A stretch of DNA of 64,000 nt. Origin: Paludibacteraceae bacterium. GTDB taxonomy: Bacteria; Bacteroidota; Bacteroidia; Bacteroidales; Paludibacteraceae. The position numbers were made by a program, and so were the translations under genes. The notes beneath the pieces are model-generated. The model searched no databases. It was given only the letters and a program-made list of their open reading frames with translations, and was not told where the DNA came from. The stretch covers positions 1-64,000 of the forward strand of contig CAJOMJ010000018.1 of assembly GCA_905235505.1 (NCBI GenBank). Direction: 5' to 3'. Positions 43,383 through 53,000 of this stretch are shown here, in pieces; positions within the stretch are counted from its first letter, which is position 1; every line of letters begins with the position of its first letter.

Positions 43383-43530
43383 TTAGGAAAAATATTTGAA
43401 GAAGCAATCTTTAGGTGTCATAAAATTGAGTTTTTCTCTTGGTCTTCGGTTTGGGTGTCGGTATTTGTTTATCAATTCATTCAATGCAGCGACCCATGTA
43501 GTATTATCGGATTGGCAGAAGTTGGAGAAC
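43383..43530 (-). pseudogene. IS30-like transposase C-terminal remnant
   Basis: On the minus strand, one frame reads TTWVAALNELINKY, then HPNRRPREKLNFMTPKDC and a stop. The 'RPRxKLxFxTPxx' ending is typical of IS30-family transposases. The N-terminal catalytic region is not recognisable. The rest of 43310-43804 is AT-rich with no gene. Confidence 0.4.
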
Positions 43531-43804
43531 ATTATCCTCCGGAATGAATACCAAGACCTTCAAACTATTTAATTCGAACAAATTTACAGATCCATTGTAT
43601 GAATATGGATCAATTGATTTCTCCTTTCAGTAGGATAAACAGTAAGAATCGATAAAATCGATATAGCAATAGTTGCTGGCCACAAAAACCAAAAAAAACA
43701 TACTATACAAACATTAGCAAAATGCAAACGAGAAGTCTCATTCATAGTATAGAGACTGAATATTACCAGACCTAGCCAGATAATACTCTAAATGATTAAA
43801 AATG

Positions 43805-44401
43805 TCATGATTTATAAAATTTTATTAAGTATAATGTTGATATAAAAATTATTGTAAAACAACTTAATATTAAATACCAATGAGCAATTATAATAGAAAA
43901 TAATGAAATACTACAAAGTATAAATAATAATGTAAATATAAAAAATGTTATTTTATACCATGTATATTCATTGTAACAAAATATTATACTTATTTGATTT
44001 AATAAGAAAAATCCATATACAAATATAATAAGATTTATTTCTTCATAAGTATAATTATATATTTGTGCCCACTGGATTAAATCCCTTTTACAACTATGAA
44101 AAGAAGTTGATATATCTTGCCATTCTCCAACACAATGATATGGATATGCTTCAGAAAAACAGCACATTATTATAAAGGGAATAACACTCCACAAAACTCC
44201 CAAAATAAATATTAGTATATATGATAAATTTTTAGTTTTAAAAATATTGATAAAACTAATAATAAAACAAATTATAGATATATACCAAATTATTTGAGGT
44301 AATATGTGACAACATAATAATACTGAAATCTCTTCATATGAGAGTCCAGTTATGTGACCTATTAAATACAATAAACCACATAACAAACCAAAAATTATCA
44401 T
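43805..44401 (-). CDS. AT-rich multi-span membrane protein, unknown
   Basis: The 198-aa protein has about five to six hydrophobic segments and very high Ile, Phe and Tyr content. Codon use is strongly AT-rich compared with the feo and transporter genes on either side. A loop of about 50 residues (CFSEAYPYHCVGEWQDIS) separates two membrane halves. I recognise no family. Its start overlaps the stop of the next upstream gene by 4 bases. With the nearby transposase remnant it looks acquired. Confidence 0.55.
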   Translation of the reverse strand: MIIFGLLCGLLYLIGHITGLSYEEISVLLCCHILPQIIWYISIICFIISFINIFKTKNLSYILIFILGVLWSVIPFIIMCCFSEAYPYHCVGEWQDISTSFHSCKRDLIQWAQIYNYTYEEINLIIFVYGFFLLNQISIIFCYNEYTWYKITFFIFTLLFILCSISLFSIIIAHWYLILSCFTIIFISTLYLIKFYKS

Positions 44402-44607
44402 AATCCTTTAATTAAAGCATCATATACCTGTTTTACTTCAAGTTTTGTACGAACTAAGAAAATAGGTTGCATACCATGATCCCGATAATACATTAATGTA
44501 TCATTGATTTCATCACTTGTTACCTGCTCCAATGTATAGACTCTCTCGAGTGCATACTTAAGACAGTGAAGCTGAGCCGCTTCAGTGCCTATAAATTCTA
44601 TAAACAT
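44398..44607 (-). CDS. Small unknown protein upstream of the membrane gene
   Basis: I start at the ATG giving MFIEFIGTEAAQLHCLKYAL (69 aa). An in-frame TTG 45 bases upstream is possible. Motifs are absent, and the middle is helical (LERVYTLEQVTSDEINDTL). The 4-base overlap suggests it is made together with the membrane protein, as toxin-immunity or sensor-effector pairs often are, but nothing identifies it as such. Confidence 0.45.
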   Translation of the reverse strand: MFIEFIGTEAAQLHCLKYALERVYTLEQVTSDEINDTLMYYRDHGMQPIFLVRTKLEVKQVYDALIKGL

Positions 44608-44677
44608 TATTGTTGAAGTAAGATAATCATTTTCTCTTATAAACCCTTGCAAGTCTTTTAGGTTTGAAGCTATTGAC

Positions 44678-44827
44678 TTAACTCTTGTTGCACTTGTCTG
44701 CGAGCGGGCAGTCTTTGCAGCCTTCTTGATTCCGGCAGTCTTGCGGTCGTGTGATGCGGCGGTAGGTCAGCCATGCACTCACGAGCACGGCCGCTGCGAT
44801 GATTATATAAACGATAGCCTCTTGCAT
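44678..44827 (-). CDS. FeoB-associated Cys-rich membrane protein
   Basis: The 49-aa protein is one membrane helix (AIVYIIIAAAVLVSAWLTY) followed by a cytoplasmic tail with CRNQEGCKDCPLADKC. This is the FeoB-associated Cys-rich family (PF12669). It lies 11 bases after feoAB and may be a FeoC-like accessory in ferrous iron uptake. A longer frame upstream overlaps feoB and is not real. Confidence 0.85.
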   Translation of the reverse strand: MQEAIVYIIIAAAVLVSAWLTYRRITRPQDCRNQEGCKDCPLADKCNKS

Positions 44828-44838
44828 AACTCTCATCT

Positions 44839-47256
44839 CTACACTGCTATCAGACTCGCTATTTGGTAGAACCCGAAGCTGACAAGCCATGCAATCGCAG
44901 TGTTGTATATCGCACTGAACCACATCCAGCCTCTGCCTATCTCTTTTCTGATGGTGCCGAGTGTGGAGATGCAGGGGAAATACAGCAATATGAACAACAG
45001 CATTGCGTATGCGGCTATCGGCGAATAGACCTGCCTGCCATCGGCATCTTTTACGCTCTGCAGTTTCTGTGCAAGCGACGTTGCATCTTCACCCTCTTCA
45101 TCTTCTACTCCGTAAAGAACTGCCATTGACGAGGCAATCACCTCTTTAGCACTCGCACCTGCTATCAGGCTCACTTCTGCGCGCCATTCCATTCCCAAGG
45201 GGCGGAACACGGGCTCAATGGCATGACCCACCATGCTCAGATACGACTGCTCCAACTGCTCTCTCTTGCTCTCTGTTTCCATTCGCGGGAAATAACCCAA
45301 CGCCCAGATTATCACTGAGGCTAACAGCACAACGGTGCTGACCCGCTTCAACCACTCGCTCGTCTTGTCCCAGGTATGAATGGCGGCATTGCGCAGTGTG
45401 GGCACGCGATAGGGCGGCAGCTCCATAACAAACGGATTGGCTTGTTGCTTGAAATGTACCTTGCTGAGAATGAGTGAGGTGAGTATTGCAAACGCAAGCC
45501 CTATCAAATAGATTGATAGCAGAATCAGAGCCTGATGTTCGGGGAAGAATGCTGCCACAAGAATCATATATACCGGCAGTCTTGCCGAGCACGAGATGAA
45601 AGGCACGGTGATTATGGTCAGAATCCTGTCTCTCGGGTTCTCTAATGTGCGCGCGGCAAGCACGGCGGGCACAGAGCAGCCGAAACCTATAATATAAGGT
45701 ATGAACGACTTGCCGTGAAGCCCCATCTTGTGCATCAGCTTGTCCATTATAAACGCTGCCCGCGCCATATAACCTGTATCTTCAAGCACTGAGATGAAAA
45801 GAAACAGAATGAGTATCTGCGGCAGAAAGACAAGCACTGCTCCCACGCCTGCCAACACTCCGTCAACTAACAAGTCGGTCAGAATCCCCGCCGGCATTGC
45901 CGAGCGGAGCCACATGCCGAGTGCATCTATCCCCGTCTCAAGCCAATCCTGCGGATAAGCGCCTAATACGAAGGTTACTTCGAACATGAGGAACATGAAG
46001 CAGAATAGAATCGGGAAGCCCATAAAGCGGTTGGTGAGCACCTTGTCGAGCGCATAACCGAGTTGCTGCTTCTCTTTCTTCTGTGCCGGAGTGAGAGTTT
46101 CGGAGAGCGCCCCGCGGATGAACCCGAAACGCAGGTCGGAGATGACAGAGGTTATATCTTCGTCATACTCTTTCTCGAACTTCGCCTTGTATTGGTCCGC
46201 TTGGGCAAAGATGGCTTGCGAGTTGGGCAGGCTTGCAACGCGTGTTCTCACTGTCTGGTCGCCCGCAATCAGTTTGAGTGCCACATATCGGGGGTGATAG
46301 ACCGTGCTTATGTTGTCTTTGTTAAGAAGACCTTTGATGTCTTCTATCGCCTCCTCCATCTCACTGCCGTAGTTGATGTGGATATGTTTGGTCACTTCCG
46401 ACTGACCTTCATACACCTGCACTATCGCCTCAAGCACATCCTCTATTCCCCAACCTGTGCGGGCAATCACCGGCACAACCGGGAATCCGAGCAGTTTCCC
46501 CAATGCCTCATAGTCGAGTTTGTCGCCTGAGTTCTGTAACTCATCGTACATGTTCAATGCCATCACCATCGGGTGGTTGCGGTCGATAAGCTGGGTGGTG
46601 AGCAGCATATTCCGCTCCAGATTGCCTGCATTGACTATGTTCAGCACTATGTCAAGGTTGTGATTGTCAAGGAAATCGCGTACATATAGTTCGTCAGGCG
46701 AATATTCTGTCAGCGAATATGTGCCGGGCAGGTCAACAAGGTTGATATCATAGCCGCGATGGTGGAAAGTGCCGGTCTTGGAATCTACAGTCACACCGGA
46801 GTAGTTCCCCACTTTCTCGCGCATTCCTGTGGCGAAGTTGAAGAACGAAGTCTTGCCGCAGTTGGGGTTGCCCACAAGAGCAACGGTTATCTCTTTACCC
46901 AACTGCTCCACCTCTGCGCGAACATGCTCCTCCAGTGTGCCGTGAAAATCTGCGGTGAGGTCGGGGTGCGCATCTTTCGAGAGAGAGACGACATCTATCT
47001 TATCCGCTTCCGAATGGCGCAGACTGACATGAGTGCCCATTATCTCGTATTCCACAGGGTCGCGCAACGGAGCGTTCTTCAGTACATTGACTATCTCGCC
47101 ACGGACAAATCCCAGTTCCAATATCCTGTGACGGAACCCGCCGTGACCATGCACTTTCACAATCATGCAGCGTTCACCGGTCTCTATATCCGCCAATGTG
47201 AGTTGCCTTTCTCTGGCCTCAATATCTGCCATCGTGTGTTGTCTCTCTTCTTCCAT
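44839..47256 (-). CDS. feoB: Fused FeoA-FeoB ferrous iron transporter
   Basis: A FeoA SH3-like domain (about residues 18-95, GFRHRILELGFVRGEIV) is joined to FeoB. The G domain has G1 GNPNCGKTSFFN, G3 DLPGTYSLT and ALNMYDE. The C-terminal membrane part has the Gate motifs (IPYIIGFGCSVPAVLAART) and about eight spans. It imports Fe2+. The promoter box abuts the first ATG, so the true start may be the methionine at 47232 (MADIEAR). Confidence 0.93.
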   Translation of the reverse strand: MEEERQHTMADIEARERQLTLADIETGERCMIVKVHGHGGFRHRILELGFVRGEIVNVLKNAPLRDPVEYEIMGTHVSLRHSEADKIDVVSLSKDAHPDLTADFHGTLEEHVRAEVEQLGKEITVALVGNPNCGKTSFFNFATGMREKVGNYSGVTVDSKTGTFHHRGYDINLVDLPGTYSLTEYSPDELYVRDFLDNHNLDIVLNIVNAGNLERNMLLTTQLIDRNHPMVMALNMYDELQNSGDKLDYEALGKLLGFPVVPVIARTGWGIEDVLEAIVQVYEGQSEVTKHIHINYGSEMEEAIEDIKGLLNKDNISTVYHPRYVALKLIAGDQTVRTRVASLPNSQAIFAQADQYKAKFEKEYDEDITSVISDLRFGFIRGALSETLTPAQKKEKQQLGYALDKVLTNRFMGFPILFCFMFLMFEVTFVLGAYPQDWLETGIDALGMWLRSAMPAGILTDLLVDGVLAGVGAVLVFLPQILILFLFISVLEDTGYMARAAFIMDKLMHKMGLHGKSFIPYIIGFGCSVPAVLAARTLENPRDRILTIITVPFISCSARLPVYMILVAAFFPEHQALILLSIYLIGLAFAILTSLILSKVHFKQQANPFVMELPPYRVPTLRNAAIHTWDKTSEWLKRVSTVVLLASVIIWALGYFPRMETESKREQLEQSYLSMVGHAIEPVFRPLGMEWRAEVSLIAGASAKEVIASSMAVLYGVEDEEGEDATSLAQKLQSVKDADGRQVYSPIAAYAMLLFILLYFPCISTLGTIRKEIGRGWMWFSAIYNTAIAWLVSFGFYQIASLIAV

Positions 47257-47257
47257 G

Positions 47258-47268
47258 CCGCAAAATTA
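47258..47268 (-). promoter_or_regulatory. feoAB promoter box TAATTTTG
   Basis: The minus strand reads TAATTTTGCGG, ending 1 base before the longest start codon, so either the mRNA is nearly leaderless or translation begins at 47232. Confidence 0.55.
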
Positions 47269-47314
47269 GTGCATATTTTCTGTTTGTACAATCACTAATA
47301 ATAGTGATTTTCCC

Positions 47315-47392
47315 GTAGAGACGCAACACCGTCACGTCTCAATAAATAGAAGGCTCGCCACACATGTAGAGACATTTGACAAAATGTCTCTC
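47315..47392. repeat. Type A and type B palindromes side by side
   Basis: Type A is GTAGAGACGCAACACCGTCACGTCTC (47315-47340). Type B at 47366-47392 has arms GAGACATTTG and AAATGTCTC. They lie between divergently spaced feoAB and the chromate genes. Confidence 0.65.
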
Positions 47393-47422
47393 ACACTCCC
47401 GCCTCCGATAGCGCGGCAGTTT

Positions 47423-47947
47423 TCAGTAATATATCGCCATCCCTGCCAACCCGCACAACACAATGAGAAATATGGGGTTCATCTTGAATCTTGCCGTGCA
47501 TACAAACACTGCCGCAAACAGCAGATAGCTCCACACATCTATGAAATTGTCTGCTGTCATCAGCGATAGAGCCGCTGCTGCTATCAGACCTATCACCACA
47601 TATCTCAACCCCTGCATCACACCATCTGCATACATATTTCCCTTCAGCCGCATATATATCCTGCACAATATCAGCATTATGATGAGTGACGGCAGTATAA
47701 TCGAGAACGTGGCAACCGCCGCGCCCAGCACCGACCCTGTGCTCGTATAACCTACGTATGTCGCAGCATTGATACCTATTGGACCGGGTGTCATCTGACT
47801 TATCGCTACCATGTCGGTGAACTCCTGGCTCGTCATCCAACCATAGTGGTAGATCTCTGACTGTATCAGCGAGAGGATGGCATAACCGCCTCCGAAGCCG
47901 AACAGACCTATCTTGAAGAACGAAACAAACAACTGCAGATAAATCAT
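47423..47947 (-). CDS. Chromate transporter, short-chain subunit 2
   Basis: This 174-aa member of the CHR family has its signature FFKIGLFGFGGGYAIL near the N-terminus and QMTPGPIGINAATYVGY in the middle, with about six spans. Short-chain CHR proteins work as heterodimers, and the partner is encoded just upstream with a 4-base overlap. The family exports chromate. In gut anaerobes the natural substrate may be another anion. Confidence 0.85.
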   Translation of the reverse strand: MIYLQLFVSFFKIGLFGFGGGYAILSLIQSEIYHYGWMTSQEFTDMVAISQMTPGPIGINAATYVGYTSTGSVLGAAVATFSIILPSLIIMLILCRIYMRLKGNMYADGVMQGLRYVVIGLIAAAALSLMTADNFIDVWSYLLFAAVFVCTARFKMNPIFLIVLCGLAGMAIYY

Positions 47948-48558
47948 TGCTTTGTCCTCCTTTCTTTCCGGTCTTTCAGATATACTATGGCGAGTGCCGC
48001 TATCATTGTGAATACAATCACGAGCACAGGCGATAAGTCTGCGAGCCATATCAGCAGGGCAACGGCTATCGGTATCAACAGAAGCAGCCAGCTCACCGCC
48101 ATCTGTTTCTTCTCCGCCTTGTCTTTCCCTGTCTTCATCATTCCCGCACTCTTCGCCATCTTATACAGCGGCGCGGCTATCAATGCCACCACTGCCGGTC
48201 TTATGCCTCTGAATGCAGCCTCCACAAGCGGGTAATCGCGGAAACGGGTGAACACGGTGGTTATCAGCAGTATGATGACGAACGAAGGCAGTATGCTGCC
48301 TGCTACTGTGCACACCACGCCTTTCCAGCCGCGCATCTTGTAGCCGATGAAGATAGCAGCGTTCACTGCCATCACTCCGGGGGCGGACTGCGCAAGGGCA
48401 AGCATATTCAGAAACTCCTCGTCTTCTATCCACTTCTTCCTGTTCACCACCTCTTCCCTAACCAAAGGAATCATGGCATACCCGCCGCCCAACGTGAATG
48501 CGCCTATCTTCAGAAATGACGCAAACATCTCGAAATATATTTTCACCGACTCTTTCAT
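47944..48558 (-). CDS. Chromate transporter, short-chain subunit 1
   Basis: It is the partner subunit (204 aa from MKESVKIY), with FLKIGAFTLGGGYAMIPL and ALAQSAPGVMAVNAAIFIGY as conserved segments. A charged loop (MMKTGKDKAEKKQ) precedes the last membrane pair. I start at the second methionine, since the first lies upstream of the promoter box. Confidence 0.85.
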   Translation of the reverse strand: MKESVKIYFEMFASFLKIGAFTLGGGYAMIPLVREEVVNRKKWIEDEEFLNMLALAQSAPGVMAVNAAIFIGYKMRGWKGVVCTVAGSILPSFVIILLITTVFTRFRDYPLVEAAFRGIRPAVVALIAAPLYKMAKSAGMMKTGKDKAEKKQMAVSWLLLLIPIAVALLIWLADLSPVLVIVFTMIAALAIVYLKDRKERRTKQ

Positions 48559-48563
48559 TACAC

Positions 48564-48574
48564 CTGCAAAATTA
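48564..48574 (-). promoter_or_regulatory. Promoter box TAATTTTG for the chromate genes
   Basis: The minus strand reads TAATTTTGCAG just upstream of the chosen start, implying a very short leader. Confidence 0.5.
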
Positions 48575-48725
48575 CTGCTATTATTCGAATTGTACAAAAA
48601 ATATAAGAGCAAAAATCCTCCACAGTAGAAATCAAACCAAACTTATTTTACAATAGCATATTTCTCCCTGGGCGTATTTTGATAGAAAAATTGCGTCTGT
48701 AGTTGCACAATTGAAAAACTTGCAG

Positions 48726-48733
48726 TACCTTTG
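48726..48733 (+). promoter_or_regulatory. Promoter box TACCTTTG of the riboswitch transcript
   Basis: It lies 25 bases before the riboswitch P1 stem. Confidence 0.6.
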
Positions 48734-48757
48734 CGCCGCAATTCGGTGAGAATTGTG

Positions 48758-48945
48758 CTTTTATGGTTTCCTGTGTATTGCTGATACACAAGAATTAAAA
48801 GGGAAGAATGTGCAAATCATTCGCTGACCCGCAGCCGTAAGTCTTACAACTGAGTCTTGAAAATCTCTTATTGCCACTGTCGGTTTTTTCTTCCGATGGG
48901 AAGGCACAAGACGAAGGAGACGAGCCGGAAGACCTGCCATAAAAG
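48758..48945 (+). promoter_or_regulatory. Cobalamin (B12) riboswitch
   Basis: CTTTTATGG and CCATAAAAG close the element as P1. Inside are GGGAAGAATGTGCAAATC, GCTGACCCGCAGCCGTAA and the B12 box AGCCGGAAGACCTGCC in the right order. About 40 bases later the surface-protein gene starts. A short hairpin TCCTCGAGGATTAGGA in between may hide the ribosome-entry region when B12 is bound. Confidence 0.93.
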
Positions 48946-48987
48946 TGGAAATGCTATTTTAGTCCTCGAGGATTAGGACGGAGCAAG

Positions 48988-50094
48988 ATGAGACATAACA
49001 TATTTTCTAACATGGCATTATTCCTGTGTCGTTGCTCTCGGGGGAGAGTAGCGCTGTTGTTGTTTGCCATACTACTTGCTTCGTTTGTCAGTGCTCAGAG
49101 TCCTTACATCAACAAAGTTCACGAGTATCGCCCTGCTCCGGGTCAATTCATAAACCTCATGCCTCAGTATGCAGAAGGCGACACCGAAGAGTCGATGCGC
49201 CGGAAGGCAGAAGCATTGCTCTGCTCACCCGATAGCGGCACCATCTGTCTCGGCGGTTGGGGAGGCTATGTCATTTTCAGTTTCGACCACCCCCTTGTCA
49301 ACCATCAAGGCGAGTACGATTTTCGTCTGCTCGGCAATGCTTTCTATGCTGACGCTGCTGACCCTACGAAAGGTGGTAGCAGCGAACCCGGTATCGTCTA
49401 TGTCAGCCGCGATGACAACCAAAACGGTCTGGCGGATGACACTTGGTACGAACTTGCAGGCTCAGAGTATCAGCGCTCAACACGCGGTTATCAACTCACC
49501 TATTTCCGCACTCCTGCCGACCATCAGCGCACACCCAAGCCGGCAGAAGACCTCGTAGATACCACCTATATTCTCTATCGCGACCAGAACGGCAACCGCG
49601 GTTATATCACCCAAAACCGCTACCACCTGCAGAGCTATTGGCCTCTGTGGCTCACCGACGATCGACTGACCTTCACCGGCACCCTGCTTCCTCAGAATGC
49701 CACTCCTTACAACATAGAAGAAGGTAAGACAAAATATATACTTCAGTGCTACTCCTTCGGTTATGCTGACAACCACCCTAACAACCTCGACGGCAGCAAG
49801 ATGATGATCGACTGGGCTGTCAATTCCCGTGGTGAGAGTGTAACGCTCGATGTGGTGGATTTCATCAAAGTGCAGACAGGAGTCAACCAACAGTGTGGGT
49901 GGATTGGTGAGACATCTACCGAAATCAGCGGAGCCGTTGACCTGCATCCCTCTGCCGTCACCACCGACACTGAAGATATACAACACACTCCTCAAGCCGC
50001 AAAGATTCTCCGTGACGGCAATATCTACATCATCGTCGGCAACACTACATACAATATACTCGGTAAGAAAATAACTAACACACAAATACAATGA
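48988..50094 (+). CDS. B12-riboswitch-controlled surface protein
   Basis: An N-terminal export signal (VALLLFAILLASFVSAQ) is followed by a domain starting EYRPAPGQFINLMPQY, with GGWGGYVIFSFDHPLV, GSSEPGIVYVSRDDNQNG and DDTWYELAGSEY. A tail ending YIIVGNTTYNILGKK is of the surface-sorting type. The lipoprotein at 56971 is a paralog over the central 260 residues. The riboswitch implies a role in capturing cobamides at the cell surface. Several unrelated Bacteroidetes lipoproteins do this (BtuG, BtuH), but I cannot assign it to one. It ends with a 4-base overlap into the giant gene. Confidence 0.75.
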   Translation: MRHNIFSNMALFLCRCSRGRVALLLFAILLASFVSAQSPYINKVHEYRPAPGQFINLMPQYAEGDTEESMRRKAEALLCSPDSGTICLGGWGGYVIFSFDHPLVNHQGEYDFRLLGNAFYADAADPTKGGSSEPGIVYVSRDDNQNGLADDTWYELAGSEYQRSTRGYQLTYFRTPADHQRTPKPAEDLVDTTYILYRDQNGNRGYITQNRYHLQSYWPLWLTDDRLTFTGTLLPQNATPYNIEEGKTKYILQCYSFGYADNHPNNLDGSKMMIDWAVNSRGESVTLDVVDFIKVQTGVNQQCGWIGETSTEISGAVDLHPSAVTTDTEDIQHTPQAAKILRDGNIYIIVGNTTYNILGKKITNTQIQ

Positions 50095-53000
50095 GAAAAA
50101 TCTTTACTTTCATCGCTTTGTCAGCACTCATGCTGCAGACTGGACTGCGGGCAGAAGACTATCTGATGCCCAAGTGGGGCTATGAGGAAAAAACCATAGC
50201 CACTTCGGAAACTCTTACTTTTTACGACTTCAACGGTGAGACGGATATTCCCTCATCCTCTTCCAGCAATAGTTACAGCACTGTGGTCTTCAAGCCGCAA
50301 GAGGCAGGCTACGGTGTGCAAATCAACTTTGAGTATATCGAGGTTAAAGACGATGGCTCAGGTTGGGTGGCTTACCTTGATGTATTCGACGGAATATTCG
50401 ACAAGAATCTGGTTAACAACGGCACTTATCCGAGTTCTGTCTCGGGTTCTACCACTCCCTTCTCCCAACTTGCCACTCCGCTCAAGCACTATGAAAACGG
50501 CAGTTTCAGCAACCAGAGTTTCCTCTCTGCCGATGCCTCCGGTGCTCTCTCTGTTTGTTTCCACTATCGCTATGCAGCAGCTTCAAAGGGTTGGAAAGCA
50601 ACCGTCAGTTGTGTCAAACTTCAAGATATGCAACTCAAGTCTGCCTTTGCCGTGTATGACCATGTGGATACCACGGTGTGGGCAGGCAAACACAATGTCG
50701 CTTTTGCAGGGTTGAATATTGAGGCTGAAGGCTCCGGCAACCCCGACGCTTTGCAGAAGATAAGTTTTACTATAGAAGGCACTTCGGTCATAGATGTCGC
50801 TTCTGTTGCTGTTTATTCCGGCAAAGCAGCCGATGTGTCTGCGCTATCCGTGCAGGAAGCAACAATAACTCTTGCAGACGGTGTCTATACTGCAACTCTT
50901 AACAAGACTCTTGGCAACGGCAACAACTATTTTACTATAGGTGGCGACATTCTCACCACCGCAGCCTTCTATCAGACTGCTAAGGTCAATGTCACCGGTA
51001 TTCAAACCGCAGCAGGCTTCTCTGCTTTCACTGCTGCCACACCTGCCACTCTCAAGGTCGCTCCTATGTATCTCATGGCAACCGATGCCGCCTACACTGT
51101 CTCCGACTCTGTTTGGTTCTACGACGATGGTGGCAAACAGGGCAATGTAACCAAAGGCTTCGATGGTAAAGTGGTCTTCTCACCTGCCACAGCAGGCAGC
51201 AAAATAAAACTCGACTTCAAAACCATCAACCTCTTCTATACCGAATATGCAGCCTCTTCGTCAGGCTATGTTGACTACCTCAAAGTGTTCAACGGCAACT
51301 CCACCGACGAGAAAGACCTGCTCTGGCAGGCCACTCAGTCTGACTACACCAACATCGTCATCAAGAGTACTGCCGACAATGGTATGCTTACCGTCACACA
51401 TAAGAACAACATCTCCTACGATGCCAATCTCAAGGCAGGCTGGGAGGCTGTAGTAAGCGAGTTTATTCCTCAACCTATGCAGGTAACAACTGTCGATGTC
51501 ACCAAGCAGACAGGCACTACCGCCGCTGGCACTGAGGATGTACTCATCGCTCAAATAAAAATCACTACCACAGAGACCGAACCCGCTCTGGTGGTTAAGC
51601 AACTTGAGTTCAACACCAACTCCACCTTCACCCAACTCAGCAAGGCAAGCCTCTACTACTCCAAGCAGAACGATTTCTCCACTGCCACTCTGCTCGGCCA
51701 GACTCAGGTCAGCGCCGACAAAGCAGTCATCGTTGCCTCTGAAAATGTCAATTTCCGCGAAGGTGACAACTACCTCTGGCTCACCTACGACATTCAGCCT
51801 CTTGCCCAGAACAATCAGAAAGTGGATATTGCACCTGAAAAGATTCTGTTCACCAACTCCACCGAATACACTTCTTTCACCGCCCTCGACGGCTCTCTTA
51901 CTATCGACAATGTAGCCGTGCAGGCATGCGGGGAGCAGACACTTACTATTCAAGGCTCATGGCAGTACACCCACACCATAGCATCCGAATATAGCAGCAA
52001 GTACAAACCTGAGCAGTGCGACCAGACTATCATCTTCCGCCCTGCCACTGCAGGCAATGTCATACAAATCGATTATGCCGATTTCGATGTTTACTATGCT
52101 ACATCATCCTACTCTACCCGTGCCAAATACATAGTATATGCAGGCAGCGGCACCACAGGCGACATTCTCTGGCAACTCGACTCCAATGGTAAGCAACCCG
52201 CTCAGATTCGCTCTAATGCTGCCGATGGTGCCATCACTGTAGTCTTCAATCCTAACACCACTTCAACCTACTATACCGGCAATGGTTGGCATGCTACCGT
52301 CACAGAGTACACTCCGCAGAACATGAAGGTTGACACTATCGCTGTCAGTCAAGCATCTACCAAACTGGTGAAACTGGGTCAAGAGAAAGCCGAGATACTC
52401 AGTCTCGACATCAAGACTCTCGGCACTCTCTCTCCTCTTGCTCTCAACGAACTCGTGGTCAACCTCAAAGGCTCCGAGCAGAACCTGAGCAAGGTATACC
52501 TCATGTGCGATACTGTTGTTCTTGCTGAGGCTGCTGCCGCCGCTTCTGTTACTCTCACTCTTGCTGAAGCAAAACAACTCTCTGAATACAGCAACCTCTT
52601 CACCATCTGTCTCGACATCAAGGACAACGCTGTCGTTGACCAGACTGTCGATGCTTCTCTCGTCTCCGTCAAACTCGGTGAGACCACACTCAGTGTTGCC
52701 GGCGGCGACCCCGAAGGTTCTCGCACTATAAAGAACGTCTTACTCATGCAACCCGGCGACAACGGCACCGTCATCATCGGCGCTACCAGCCTCATGTTCT
52801 ACGACGATGGCGGTGCTGACCAGAACTACACCTCTTCCTTCGAAGGCTATGTCACATTCCGTCCGCAGACCGAAGGCTATGCTGTAGAACTCATCTTCAA
52901 AGATTTCGATATCGCTTATATCTCAGGCGACGCATTCCATATCTTCTATTCCGACACTTACAACTCTGAGGCTACCCCCGACAAGAAGTTCGGCATGTAC

